NCBI GenBank assembly: GCA_033807775.1
Contig: CM066313.1
Coordinates: 89,661,484 to 89,725,483, forward strand
Direction: 5' to 3'
Length of the DNA: 64,000 nt
Source: Saussurea involucrata
Lineage: Eukaryota; Streptophyta; Magnoliopsida; Asterales; Asteraceae
The number at the start of each line of letters is the position of its first letter. Position 1 is the first letter of the stretch. A model generated the notes under the pieces. It had not been told where the DNA came from. It was given only the letters and a program-made list of their open reading frames with translations, and did not search any database. Below, one piece after another: positions 11,434-21,284 of the stretch. A program made the position numbers and the translations under genes.

Positions 11434-12456
11434 TGTTGGGTCACCAAAGATTTGAAATTGACTCACCGATGTTTTCCCTAAAATCCTACTTAGAATATTT
11501 TAGTTTGGTTCTTCATATGACTTGTACATTATAGCAACTGTTCGGTGAAGTCGAAGATCAACCGAAACCAAGCTTGAAGACTCTCTACTTGTGGAAAATA
11601 GAAGACTCTTCTCAACAAACAAACAAGTCATCATTCACCGAAGTTGTCCTCACAATTCGGTGAACAACATGTCCACCGATTTTGTTCTCACAAATCGGTG
11701 GTCAACATCTCCACCGATAATGCTTGCATTATTCGGTGGACATCTTCCACCGATGTGGTCTTCAGAAATCGGTGGAACTCTTCCCACTGATGAGGATACT
11801 TAAATCGGTGGGATCTTTGTGAAATTGGTTTTCTTGCAGATGTTTTCAAAGACCAATGACAATTGTATCGGTGAAACATCATCGGTATGATTGTCTTGGA
11901 ATCCACATCAAGAAGATCATTTACTTCGGGACAAAATCTGCTTACAGGCAAAAACAACCTTTTGTCTTATTATCTTTTTGGAAGATGTCCTTTCAGCATG
12001 GCTTCTATTCCTTGTTTCAAGAAAAAGGTGATGGCGACTTATCAGCTTTTTAGAAGTCCACTGGTACTTTTCAGAAGTCCTTTGGTATGTTACAAGTAAC
12101 TGAAGGATATTCGTACTAAGCATTTAATGCTCAGTACCTTACCTTCACTATAAAATGAAGAAGACTCCTCCATGCAAATCACGCTTTCTGGATTTCTCTC
12201 AGTGCAAGATTTTCATATTGCTTGATAACCTTATAGCTTTGCTCTTAGTGTTCTCTGCTATTTTGTTTAGTATACTTTTTGAAAGATTGTTAGAATAGTT
12301 TATCTGTTCTTTTCCGCAACAGTCTTTAAGTTTCTTTGTGTAATTCTAGTTGAAAGATTTTCAATAAAAGAATTAAAATTGTGAAAATTTTGAGTATTGT
12401 ATTCAACCCCCCCCCCCCCCCCTCTACAATATTTGTTAAGCCATCTGGGACTAACA
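11434..12456 (+). repeat. Copia-A right LTR
   Basis: A second copy of the 1-kb LTR, TGTTGGG...CTAACA, preceded by the same polypurine tract. The C-tract near its end is 16 C long against 7 in the other copy. Directly to the right is Gypsy-1 LTR sequence. Confidence 0.93.
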
Positions 12457-13021
12457 CATACATTGTTGATAAGACGTGTGATGGCTAAGTCGGGGGGGGG
12501 GGGGGGGGGTGGCCCGCCTGTGCTCATACCGGGGGGTGTGTCCCGTTTATGCCATGGGAGGTGTAACCCAGTAAGGCGGTGTGAGACTGACACGAAGTCA
12601 CTGTGATGTAATTTCCGTGTGTCGCTTACTTGTACAGTTTTGCGTGAAAGATCTTTAAAGTTTTGTTACTATCAAATGTTATAAAATGTTTTATTTATTT
12701 ATGATGATGAAACTATTGATTCTAAGAGGGAGCTCACTAGACCTCATGGTCTAACCCTCGCATTTTCCAAACTAAACCTTTTCAGGGAAGCCGTTAGTAG
12801 GAAGCTCCGGAAAGAGTAAGGAGAAGAATTAGATCGCAGATGCTTCTAGTTGATAGTCGCTTCACTTTTGCTATTTAGACTTTGTTGAAATTCTCAGTTG
12901 TGTATAGGTTGTTCTACAAACCTAATTTTGAGACAGTTGTATTCGGTCACTTTGGGGCCAAATTTAGGATGGTTGATTTATATTTTATTGTATGCTTTGT
13001 TTAAAATTTTGGGTTGTTACA
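12457..13021 (+). repeat. Gypsy-1 LTR, right part
   Basis: It shares with the Gypsy-2 LTR a GC-rich block (GGCTAAGTCGGGGG... GTGAGACT, about 12480-12590), the hairpin at 12738-12753, AAACCTTTTCAGG and the terminal GTTGTTACA. A run of about 18 G at 12483-12500 may be mis-sized. Its left part, with the LTR start, lies left of the window. Confidence 0.85.
12738..12753 (+). other. Conserved LTR hairpin (Gypsy-1)
   Basis: TAGACC, loop TCAT, GGTCTA, preceded by GCTCAC and followed by AACCCTC. A C/T-rich TTTTCAGG element lies about 25 bases downstream. The same arrangement occurs in Gypsy-2, -3 and -4. Confidence 0.7.
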
Positions 13022-13184
13022 GCCACTGGACCTTTACCAGCCTGATCTCCTTGTTCCTCAACTTTCGAATCTTGTTGTCCACAATCTCTATCGGTTCCTC
13101 TATGTACGTCAGTCTTTTATCGACACTGATATCCTCCAATGGAATAGCCACATCTGTCTCGGCCAAACACTTCTTTAGGTTTGA
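13022..13184 (-). pseudogene. Inverted fragment of a gypsy integrase tail at the primer-binding position
   Basis: On the minus strand this reads as the C-terminal integrase/chromodomain-like tail of a Ty3 element, with segments LAETDVAIPLEDISVDKRL and then EEPIEIVDNK...VKVQW. The order and content match the tail of Gypsy-2 at 32490-32690. It begins right after the LTR end (TTACA) where the tRNA-Met site should be, and no TGGTATCAGAG sequence remains. A rearrangement has placed 163 bp of element 3' sequence in inverse orientation into the leader. Confidence 0.8.
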
Positions 13185-13295
13185 ATTGTGGGAGTAGAAA
13201 TCTCAAATGTGGGAGTAGAAATCACAACTGAGAATCAGGAATGCGTTAGGAGGACACTATTATAGGGATAAGACTAATAGGGTAGCGAGGACAGT

Positions 13296-13354
13296 CATGT
13301 AAGGTAGATTCGGGGTTACACCTGGCCAGTGTAATTGCGAATTTGCGGTACATG
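13296..13354 (+). other. Structured leader element with TGGCCA loop (Gypsy-1)
   Basis: Outer stem CATGTA/TACATG; inner stem TTACAC (13316-13321)/GTGTAA (13329-13334); loop CTGGCCA. Middle pairs such as GATTCG/CGAATT extend it. The same structure occurs at 27479-27538 and 50001-50059. Confidence 0.7.
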
Positions 13355-13430
13355 TATGTGCTTAATTTGCCTTATTATTTTTGAGCGGCAATCTTAAGTA
13401 ATTTATTTTGGTATGTTACAGTAATCCAGA

Positions 13431-14343
13431 ATGTCTGAAAGAACTTTGAGGAGTAGATCCATGCCGGTGGTGGGTACGATTCCGGTCACAGGAAAGATTC
13501 TCATGGAGGAAATTCTGGAGGAGGAACCAGTGAATCCTCCGAGGCGGGCGGCCACCCGCGGAAGGGGCGGGGGCCGAGGAAGAGGACGAGGAAGACTGCC
13601 GCTGCGAGCTACCTCTCAGGCGCTGGTGTGGCAACACGAGGAGGGAAAAAGATGTCGACCACCCGTCGGGCTAAGAGTGTGGGAGCACCTGAGGTGCGTG
13701 ATCCTTTTCATCAAGAAAGTACAGCCTCGGTAGGCGGAGGGAGTCAGTCGAGTAGTCCGAGGAGAAACCGGAACCCAGCGTTTGTGACGGAGGAAAAGTT
13801 TACCGCGGAGATGGGCAAACTGCAAGAGACTTTTCAAGCATTGTTGGAAAATCAAGTTAAGACTACGTCGGAGGGACGAACTAAAAGTGGGAATGAGACG
13901 AAGACTGAGGCATCTAGCCTACCTCTGACTGTGGTGGGAGATCATTCGTTGTCGACTCCATTTGTGGCTACTGAACTGAAGGCAACGAAAGGATGTACTT
14001 TTAAGACTTTTGCGTCGTGCAAACCTCCATCTTTCAGCGGGGAACACAATCCAGTCTTGGTTTTGAGATAGATTCGTGGGATGGAGCTAACTTTCGACAT
14101 AAGTAAGTGTGCTGAGAAAGACAAGGTGTTGTTTGCCATGTCTATGCTGAAGGCTGATGCCATCTTTTGGTGGGATATCGAGACTGGTGGCAAGGGTTCA
14201 GAAATCACGAAGACAACTACCTGGGAGTTATTAACTAAGAGGTTCAAAGCTCAGTTTTGCCTGGTGGCGGCCGTTAAGAAGCTCGAGAAGGAATTTCTGG
14301 GGTTAGAGCAAGGGGCAATGTCAATACACGTCAAAGTTTATTG
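13431..14343 (+). pseudogene. Gypsy-1 gag, N-terminal and central part
   Basis: An ATG at 13431 (MSERTLRSRS) opens a basic, Arg/Gly-rich N-terminus. The frame shifts near 13620 and continues at 13628-14071. A TAG at 14069-14071 interrupts the capsid-like part, which resumes at 14081 (MELTFDISKCAEKDKVLFAM, then IFWWD). A TGA at 14342-14344 ends the piece. The recognisable retrotransposon gag segment is KPPSFSGE followed by the FWW region. Role: particle structure and RNA packaging. Not functional as it stands. Confidence 0.85.
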
Positions 14344-15873
14344 AGAAGGCTCGTTTTTGCCGAACTGTATGTACCTACTGAGGAGAGGCGCATAGAGAGG
14401 TACATCTGGGGATTGAAGAGCAGTGTGAGGGAGTTGGTTCCGGTAAAGGATCCCGTTACTTTCCAAGCTGCGGTAGATACTGCAGAACTCACGGAAAAGG
14501 AAAAGAACATGCAGATGTCCGAAAGAGTCGGGGATAAACATAAGTGGGAAGGGCCGAATCGTGACGTTAAGAGGTCGAGTGCTCCCAGACCCGAGCTGCG
14601 GGTGGGACCCAGAGCAGGAGAGAAACCTTGTGGTAAGTGCAACCGGATGCACAAAGGGGAATGTTTGGCTGATAAAGAAGGGTGTTTCAAGTGTGGGAAG
14701 ACGGGGCACATGGCACGAGATTGCCTTAGTTCAAGGGCATGTTATCAGTGCGGTTCGCCAGACCATGTCAAGATGGACTGTCCACAGCTAAGGAAGGGAT
14801 TTGTTGGTGGCTATAACGGTAATGGTGGTGGAAGGGACGAAGATAGGAAGGTAGAGCATGCTCGCGCGAAGGCGAGGGCTTTCCACATGTCGGCTGAGGA
14901 AGCGGTGAATACACCAGATGTGGTGACAGGTATTTTCCCTATTGCCTCGACTTTTGCTAAAGTACTATTTGATTCGGGCGCCAATCGTTCTTTTGTGTCG
15001 CCAAATTTTATTCGGAAATTGCAAGTGAAACCCAAGAGGTTGAACTTTGGGTTTGAGGTAGAAGTAGCGGATGATAGTCGAGTCTGGGTGAAGGAGGTCT
15101 ATGAGGGGTGTAGCATTGAGGTAGATGGTCACTTGTTTCCTTTGCGTTTGTACCATATGGGAATGGGGGAGTTTGGCGTGATTATAGGAATGGATTGGTT
15201 GGCGGATAACGACGCTAACATTGTGTGTAATAAGAAGTTGATTCGTATCGCCTTACCTGATAAGAAGGAAGTAGTAATTTATGGGGATCGTCGGGATAGG
15301 AAGTCGTGTATGATATCTATGATGAAAGCTAGGCGATGTTTGGGGAAGGGATGTCTGGGGTATTTAGCTTACGTGCTAGATGCTAAGAAAGAGAAGAAGG
15401 GAGTGAAGGATGTGCCTATAGTAAGTGAGTACCCGGAAGTGTTTCTGGATGACTTGACGAGTCTGCCCCCAGATCGTCAAGTAGAGTTTAGAATAGATTT
15501 GATGTCTGGAGTGGCACCGATTGCGCCTGCGCCTTATCGTCTAGCACCAACGGAAATGAAGGAAATGATGGCGCAGCTGCAAGAGCTACTCGACAAGGAT
15601 TTTATTCGTCCGAGCTCATCGCCTTGGGGAGCGATGATACTATTCGTTAAGAAGAATGATGGGTCTATGTGGATGTGCATAGACTATCGGGAGCTCAACA
15701 AGGTAACAGTTAAAAACAAGTACCCGCTTACGAGAATTGATGACCTCTTCGACCAGTTGCAAGGTGCGAGCTATTTCTCAAAGATAGACTTGAGATCGGG
15801 ATACCATCAGCTGAAGGTGAGAAAGGAAGACGTGCCTAAGACGGCACAAGATATGGACACTACGAGTTTTTAG
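14344..15873 (+). pseudogene. Gypsy-1 nucleocapsid, protease and first half of reverse transcriptase
   Basis: About 510 open codons. Two zinc knuckles (CFKCGKTGHMARDC and CYQCGSPDHVKMDC) lie near 14680-14790. The protease motif VLFDSGANRSFVS is near 14965, followed by GMDWL near 15190. RT begins with APYRLAPTEMKE, FIRPSSSPWGA, the CIDYRELN segment and the catalytic FSKIDLRSGYHQL (about 15777). The frame breaks near 15845, where bases seem to be missing before LVMPFGMTNAPA. Confidence 0.88.
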
Positions 15874-15875
15874 TT

Positions 15876-16631
15876 ATGCCATTTGGCATGACTAATGCCC
15901 CAGCAGTGTTCATGGACTTGATGAACAGGGTGTGTAGTTCGTTGTTGGACAAGTGTGTAATCGTCTTCATTGAGAACATCCTGATCTACTCTCGATCCCG
16001 TAGTGATCACGAAGAGCATCTCCGAGCGGTTTTGGAATTGTTGAAATGCGAGAAGTTGTACGCTAAGTTCTCAAAGTGCGAGTTCTGATTGAGAGAAGTT
16101 CAGTTTCTAGGTCACGTGGTGTCGGCGGATGGTATCAAAGTAGACCCGGCTAAGATCGAAGCAATTAAAGATTGGGAGTCGCCAAAATCGCCATCTGAAG
16201 TAAAAAGTTTTCTTGGGTTGACGGGTTACTACCAGAAGTTCATTCAGGACATCTCTCGGTTAGCCACACCATTGACTGCGCTGACGAGGAAGAACGTCAA
16301 ATTCGTTTAGACCGAAGCTCAAAAGGCCACATTTGTGAAGTTGAAGGAAAGTCTGAGCAGCGCTCCAATTTTGTCGTTACCAGATGGATCTGAAGGATTT
16401 GTAATCTACAACGATGCTTCCAAGCTTGGGTTAGGGTGTGTACTGATGCAAAATGGAAAAGTGATTGCTTACGCATCTCGACAGTTGAAGGATAATGAGA
16501 AGAATCACCCTACGCACGACATGGAGCTAGCGGCAGTGGTGTTCGCTTTAAAGATATGGCGACACTACTTGTATGGGGTGAAGTGCCAGATCTACACAGA
16601 GGAGATGGATGGAGCTGCTGAACGATTATGA
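15876..16631 (+). pseudogene. Gypsy-1 reverse transcriptase second half and RNase H
   Basis: Pieces 15876-16088, 16089-16310 and 16335-16631 are split by stop codons. They hold MPFGMTNAPAVF, the active-site region, the FLGHVVS motif and the RNase H core (FVIYNDASKLGLGCVL, YASRQLK, ELAAVVFALK). The usual catalytic box FIDDILIYS reads FIENILIYS (about 15966-15992), so both catalytic aspartates are lost. The RT is dead even apart from the stops. Confidence 0.88.
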
Positions 16632-17829
16632 CTGTGAAATCCTTTACCACCCGGGTAAAGCAAATGTGGTTGCCGACACGTTGAGTCGGAAGGAGCGAGG
16701 GGAATCGACCAAAGTGGTGGCCTTCAGGGTCGAGGCGACTTCAGGTCTCCTGGACGAGGTCAAAAAGTCTCAAGCGGAGGCGTTGTTTGAAGAAAATGTA
16801 AAGAGTGAAAGAATCGTTGGAATTACGTCTTTGTTTAGTGTCAACAGTAGTAGATTGAGGTGTTTGAAGAATCGAGTATGGGTTTCTAAGTTAGGGAACT
16901 TGTGGGTAAGCATTCTAGAAGAAGCGCGTAGATCGCGATATTCTATACACCCAGGGACGAATAAAATGTACCGGGACTTAAGACAGTTTTATTGGTAACC
17001 AGGAATGAAGAAGGACATCGCTCACTTTATGGAACGATGTGTGACATGTCTGAAGGTTAAGGCAGAACATCAACGACCATATGGGGAACTTCAGTCTTTA
17101 GAGATACCAGTATGTAAATGGGATAGCATAACCTTGGATTTTATTACGAAATTACCAAGGACTCCGAAGGGTCACGATGCAATATGGGTGATTGTGGATA
17201 GTCTCACCAAGTCCGCACATTTTCTTCCAATCAGGGAGTCTGGTCCGTTGGAGAAGTTAGCTTGGTTGTATATTAATGAGATCGTGTCAAGGCATAGGGT
17301 GCCGCGATCTATTGTATCCGACCGTGATAGTCGGTTTACATCGTCGTTTTGGAGAAGTCTTCAACGAGAGTTGGGTTCGCAACTGAAGTTGAGCACAACA
17401 TATCATCCCAAACGGATGGTCAGAGCGAAAGAACTATTCAAACGTTAGAGGACATGCTCCGAGCTTGCGTGATTGATTTCAAGGGTTCTTGGGAAGTACA
17501 TCTACCTTTGATAGAATTCTCGTATAACAACAGTTACCACACGAGTATCCAAGCAGCACCATTTGAAGCTTTGTACGGACGGAAGTGTCGGACGCCGCTG
17601 TGTTGGAACGAGGTGGGAGAAAGACAGTTAGCAGGTCCGGAAATTGTGCAAATGACTGCGGATAAGATAGAGCTAATCCGTGAGAAGATAAGGGTCGCCC
17701 AGGACCGGCAAAGAAAGTATGCAAACAAAAGAAGGAAACCTATCGAGTTTCAAGTAGGTGACAGAGTAATGCAGAAGTCTCGCCTTGGAAGGGGGTGGTG
17801 CGCTTCGGGAAGAAAGGTAAGTTGAGGCC
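16632..17829 (+). pseudogene. Gypsy-1 integrase
   Basis: The region starts with YHPGKANVVADTLSRK at the RNase H end. The HHCC zinc domain (IHPGTNKMYRDLRQFYW then CVTCLKVKAEHQRP) follows at about 16950-17070. The DDE core has D in TLDFITKLP, D in VSDRDSRF and E in DGQSERTIQTLEDMLR, the last after a frameshift near 17400. A TAA at 16996-16998 also interrupts. The tail reaches QVGDRVM and then shifts frame. Homology stops at 17829, at the junction with Copia-B. Confidence 0.85.
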
Positions 17830-18270
17830 GAAGTAGAGACTGATTCTTATTTTTCCTCTGGTATTGATTCCTCTGTAGTCGCTGGAGTAGGTATCTCAGG
17901 AGCCTCTGTGGTTGTGTTATCTTCAGCTTCTGTTCGCTCCCCCTCAGCATGTGCATTTGTATGATTCACAAAAGAGGATGAAGTATTTAATGGACCAGTT
18001 AGAGATATACCTGACTCAGTCTGGTTTGCAGAAGATGTTTCTCATAGGCTCTGACGGCTTTAGCAGAGGGATCAATATCATCATGGAACATCTCTTCAAA
18101 TAGAAGATTTAAGTCTTCTTCTCTTGTCTTTGAGATGCCAGAGGATTCCTTCTTTAGACCGAGTTCTGAACTGATTTGTTCAGAAGTCTTTTGAAAGGAA
18201 TCATCAAAAGATACATTGATGCTTTCTACGATGGATCGAGACTTCAGAAGGTACACTCTATAAGTTTTTG
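17830..18270 (-). pseudogene. Copia-B post-integrase linker
   Basis: Minus-strand reading gives the copia integrase tail (YRVYLLKSRSIVESINVSFDDS, about 18190-18256), then an acidic stretch and a Glu/Thr/Pro-rich linker (EGERTEAEDNTTTEAPEIP in a shifted frame, about 17850-17960). In complete elements this lies between integrase and RT. The fragment ends at the Gypsy-1 junction. Confidence 0.75.
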
Positions 18271-18392
18271 AAGTGGCAGAGTATCCTATGAACTTTGGAG
18301 AAAAAAAGTGGCAGAGTATCCTATGAACTTTTAATTATTGAACTTATTAGTTATGTTTCAAAAAAAAAGTGGCAGAGTATCCTATGAACTTT
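18271..18392 (-). repeat. Local triplication of a 26-bp segment separated by A-rich runs
   Basis: AAGTGGCAGAGTATCCTATG plus AACTTT occurs at 18271-18296, 18306-18331 and 18367-18392. The second and third copies follow runs of A. The repeated segment is coding sequence for the integrase tail (KFIGYSAT on the minus strand). The triplication breaks that frame. Confidence 0.85.
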
Positions 18393-19225
18393 CCTTCATC
18401 TGCTTTCACCTCAAACTTTCCTCTTGTTTCTCTATCATTTAATACAAAGCACTTGCATCCAAATACATGAAAGAATTTGATGTTTGGTCGCCTTTTATTG
18501 ATCAAATGATAAGGTGTCTTGATGTGCCTCTTTACAATGGTTGATCGATTTTGGGTGTAGCATGCGGTTGATACTGCTTCTGCCCAAAAAGACATTGGTA
18601 ATCCACATGCTGTCAGCATAGTTCTTGCAGCCTCCACAAGCATGTGGTTCTTTCGTTCAACCACGCCATTTTGTTGTGGGGTGCGTGCAGCAGAGAAGTT
18701 CTGTGAAATGCCTTCTTCTGTAAGATAGGTTTCAATGACATAGTTTTTGAACTCTGTGCCATTGTCGCTTCTTAGTTTCTGAATCCTGCACTCATACAGA
18801 ACTTGGATTCTTTTCATTAAATTTATCATAATGTTTGGAACATCTGATTTATTTCTGACAAATTCAACCCATGTAAATCTTGAGTATTCGTCGATCAAAA
18901 CAAGTATATATTTCTTGCCACCTAGGCTATGTGTAGCGATTGGACCGCAGAGGTCGACATGAAGCATGTACAGAGGCCTAGTGCAAGATATATCAGTTTT
19001 GCCTTTATGGGAAGCTCTTTTGAGTTTTCCCATTTCGCAGGCAGAGCACAACTGATCTTTATTAAACTTGACATTTGGCAGACCTTTAACTAAATCAAGT
19101 TTAACAAGCTTATCTAGAGTATGAAAGTTTAAATGACAGAACCTGTTATGCCATAACCAGACTTCTTCGCTTTTACAGGCAACAAGGCAGAGCTTGTCTT
19201 CCTTGTTCTTGGCACAGAAGTTCAT
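18347..19225 (-). CDS. Copia-B integrase
   Basis: About 290 codons on the minus strand. The zinc domain WLWHNRFCHLNFHTL ... CSACEMGK (HHCC) is at about 19165-19025. The DDE core is complete: D in HVDLCGPIA, D in KLRSDNGTEF, E in NGVVERKNHML, followed by FWAEAVSTACYTQNRS and FGCKCFVLNDRE. All catalytic residues are present, unlike Copia-A. It is separated from protease by stops and a frameshift near 19230-19280 and ends in the triplicated segment. Confidence 0.9.
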   Translation of the reverse strand: MNFCAKNKEDKLCLVACKSEEVWLWHNRFCHLNFHTLDKLVKLDLVKGLPNVKFNKDQLCSACEMGKLKRASHKGKTDISCTRPLYMLHVDLCGPIATHSLGGKKYILVLIDEYSRFTWVEFVRNKSDVPNIMINLMKRIQVLYECRIQKLRSDNGTEFKNYVIETYLTEEGISQNFSAARTPQQNGVVERKNHMLVEAARTMLTACGLPMSFWAEAVSTACYTQNRSTIVKRHIKTPYHLINKRRPNIKFFHVFGCKCFVLNDRETRGKFEVKADEGKFIGYSATFFLKHN

Positions 19226-19631
19226 TAGGTAGAGACCGCCTCTTCGTTCGGCTCGCAGAAGTTCGACTCATGTGTCATCACCTTGTAGAGAACAGAAGGT
19301 TCTTTTGAACATCACGTCGAAACCCGTATCACAGAGTTGGCTAACACTGAGAAGATTGTGTTTAAGGCCATCCATATATGCAACTTTGCATACGGATATG
19401 TTCTCCTTCTTGATGACTCCGTAGCCTTTAATGTACCCCTTTTTGTTGTCTCAAAAGGTCACAGATCCACCATCGTGTTTTTCTTTGTATGTGGATAATA
19501 GACTTCTATCGCCAGTCATGTGCCGCGAGCATCCGGAGTCTAGATACCAGATCGGCACATACTGCTTCTGCAAGACAATCAGAGAGTTTTAGGTACCCAT
19601 ATCCAAATGGGTCCAGTTTTGTTAGGGGTTT
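19226..19631 (-). pseudogene. Copia-B protease region
   Basis: On the minus strand WYLDSGCSRHMTGDRSLL (about 19550-19500) gives the catalytic DSG. Downstream pieces GGSVTFE and the LLSVSQL-like segment near 19335 are in changing frames. The preceding gag frame ends WVPKTL-stop, and protease lies in another frame after a TTGTCTTGCAG stretch that looks like a 3' splice site. Confidence 0.8.
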
Positions 19632-21284
19632 TCAAGTTTTCCTTAGCATTCTTGGACTTTGCTTTAGCTTCTGTTGAAGAAACATTTTGTTTCTTCTTAC
19701 CCTTGAATTTAGCATTCTTGTTGGGTACATAGAGTAAACATTGTGGATTTGTGAATGTTGGCTTAATTTATACATGAGATCAAAGCAATGACAATAATGA
19801 ATGTGCGAAGAGATTTGCATGAACTTTTCATTAAAAACATTAAATGGGGGTACAGAGTCATTACATTCTATCCTAACATTTGACTTCCTATTACAAGAAG
19901 ACCTATGTAGGCTAGATTGTTGTTTGCAAAATCCTTTGTTAAGAGCAGCCTTCTGTGGACCCCTTCTGTGGTGAACTTCTGCATGTTTCACTGTCACAGA
20001 AGAAAAAGATTTGTCATTTTTAGCCCATTTACCCTTCTGTTGCCATGTTAGTTTTTCTTTAATAGGCCTTAAGGATTTTAAAATCTTTGAACTTGTTGGA
20101 TTTTGAGAGGACAGAGCCTTTTGTTGTTTAATTTTCTCAAGCTCAAGAGAGGTTTTGGCTTGTATACACATGTCCAAAAAGTCTGGACAGATAGGAACTC
20201 TTGTGATTTTCTCCTTGGGAGGAATAGTTCCGTTAAGAACTCCAGAGGGTAGTTTAAAATCCTCTGTGTCACAAGGTCCTATCTCTGACTTAGAGTCAGT
20301 CTCAGATTCTTCAGAGGATGAATCATCCTCATATACAGAGATTGAGTCACTTAATTCTCTTTCGACAGAGGCTGGACTTTCAGAGCATGTGCCACAATCA
20401 CTTTCTTCCTTTTCTAGGGGACTATCTTCGAAGTCAACAGAAGTATCTGATAAGGTTTCTTCAGAGAGATTTTGATCGACATAAGGTGTACAGAAGTTTT
20501 CAAAAAAGTTGTTTTTCTCTATTTCTATCAACTCTTTTTCATCTGAAACGTTAGGCTTGAACTCAGGAGCCTCTGCTGATAATTTCTTTTCAGAGTTTAT
20601 CATGCAGACAAAGGCAACCTTTGTTTGAGCCTTGGGTTTACCAAACTTGAAGATTCCTATCTGATCTTGAGTTTTCAGATATTTCTTAGGTTTGGATTCT
20701 CTTTTGACAGAGATTAAAGGTGACAAATCTGTGTTTTCAAACCACACATTTGTCATCTTCAGAGGTTTCCTTATGTGAGGTTCCCCAGAGACTTTTCGCC
20801 TTTTGCTAACAGAGAGTAGATTTGGAAAACCAAGTTTTCTTGTACTTCCAGTGAGAAATAGAGATGACAGAGATTTGTTTCTTTTGTTTCCGGTGTATGG
20901 ATCTATATCACAGAAGCCAATTCCCCGTCTCCCTATTTGCGTGTTAATTTTCTCGTATACCTTCTGTGCATCTTGGTATTTCTTAATTAAAATATCTCTT
21001 CTGAGTAAATCTTGATAGAGGACTTCTCTTTCCTTTTGAAAATAATGTTTAAGAGCTAGAATGTTCATTCCGTCGGTCTCAACGTCCACTAGTTTTTTTG
21101 ATTTTGTTTTTAATGCAGAGTTAAGTTCAGAAATCTTTTCTTTCAAAGGATTTAGGTGTTTGTTCCAATTTGTTTCAATTTCTTCCTTTTCTTGAAAGAT
21201 TTTGGCCTTTTCTTGAGTGAGAAGTCTAGCTTCTCTCTCAAAGAAGGTAAGCTTCTTTTGAATACTTTCGCAGGTCTTTTTAAG
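19632..21284 (-). pseudogene. Copia-B gag C-terminal extension (coiled coil, charged)
   Basis: It continues the gag frame after the TAA at 21285-21287. The first ~50 codons are heptad-like and rich in Lys/Glu/Leu (FEREARLLTQEKAKIFQEKEE), a probable coiled coil. The rest is polar, with acidic/Ser clusters, and basic near the end. Internal stops are absent from 21146 to 19632. The last residues fall in a shifted frame before the conserved WVPK segment. No catalytic motif is seen. Confidence 0.75.

Larger units (their letters stand above)
1..12456 (+). mobile_element. Copia-A: tandem Ty1/copia array (internal, LTR, deleted internal, LTR)
   Basis: The window opens inside gag of a Ty1/copia element. 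The order is internal region A (1-8609), LTR (8610-9623), internal region B (9624-11433) and LTR (11434-12456), so two internal regions share the middle LTR. Copy A position n matches copy B position n+10186 with about seven differences over 1 kb. Adding copy B's 5' part gives an intact internal length near 9.2 kb and a full element near 11.2 kb. Large size comes from an extra ORF after pol. The array sits in the LTR of Gypsy-1, whose remainder starts at 12457. The left end and target duplication are outside the window. Confidence 0.93.
12457..17829 (+). mobile_element. Gypsy-1: decayed Ty3/gypsy retrotransposon, truncated at both ends
   Basis: It starts inside a gypsy LTR interrupted by Copia-A and ends in the integrase tail, where it abuts the oppositely oriented Copia-B. 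Gag, protease, RT, RNase H and integrase are in Ty3 order (integrase last). Integrase and tail motifs resemble the chromovirus Del/Tekay lineage (tentative). The LTR resembles that of Gypsy-2. Many stops and frameshifts make it inactive. Confidence 0.9.
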
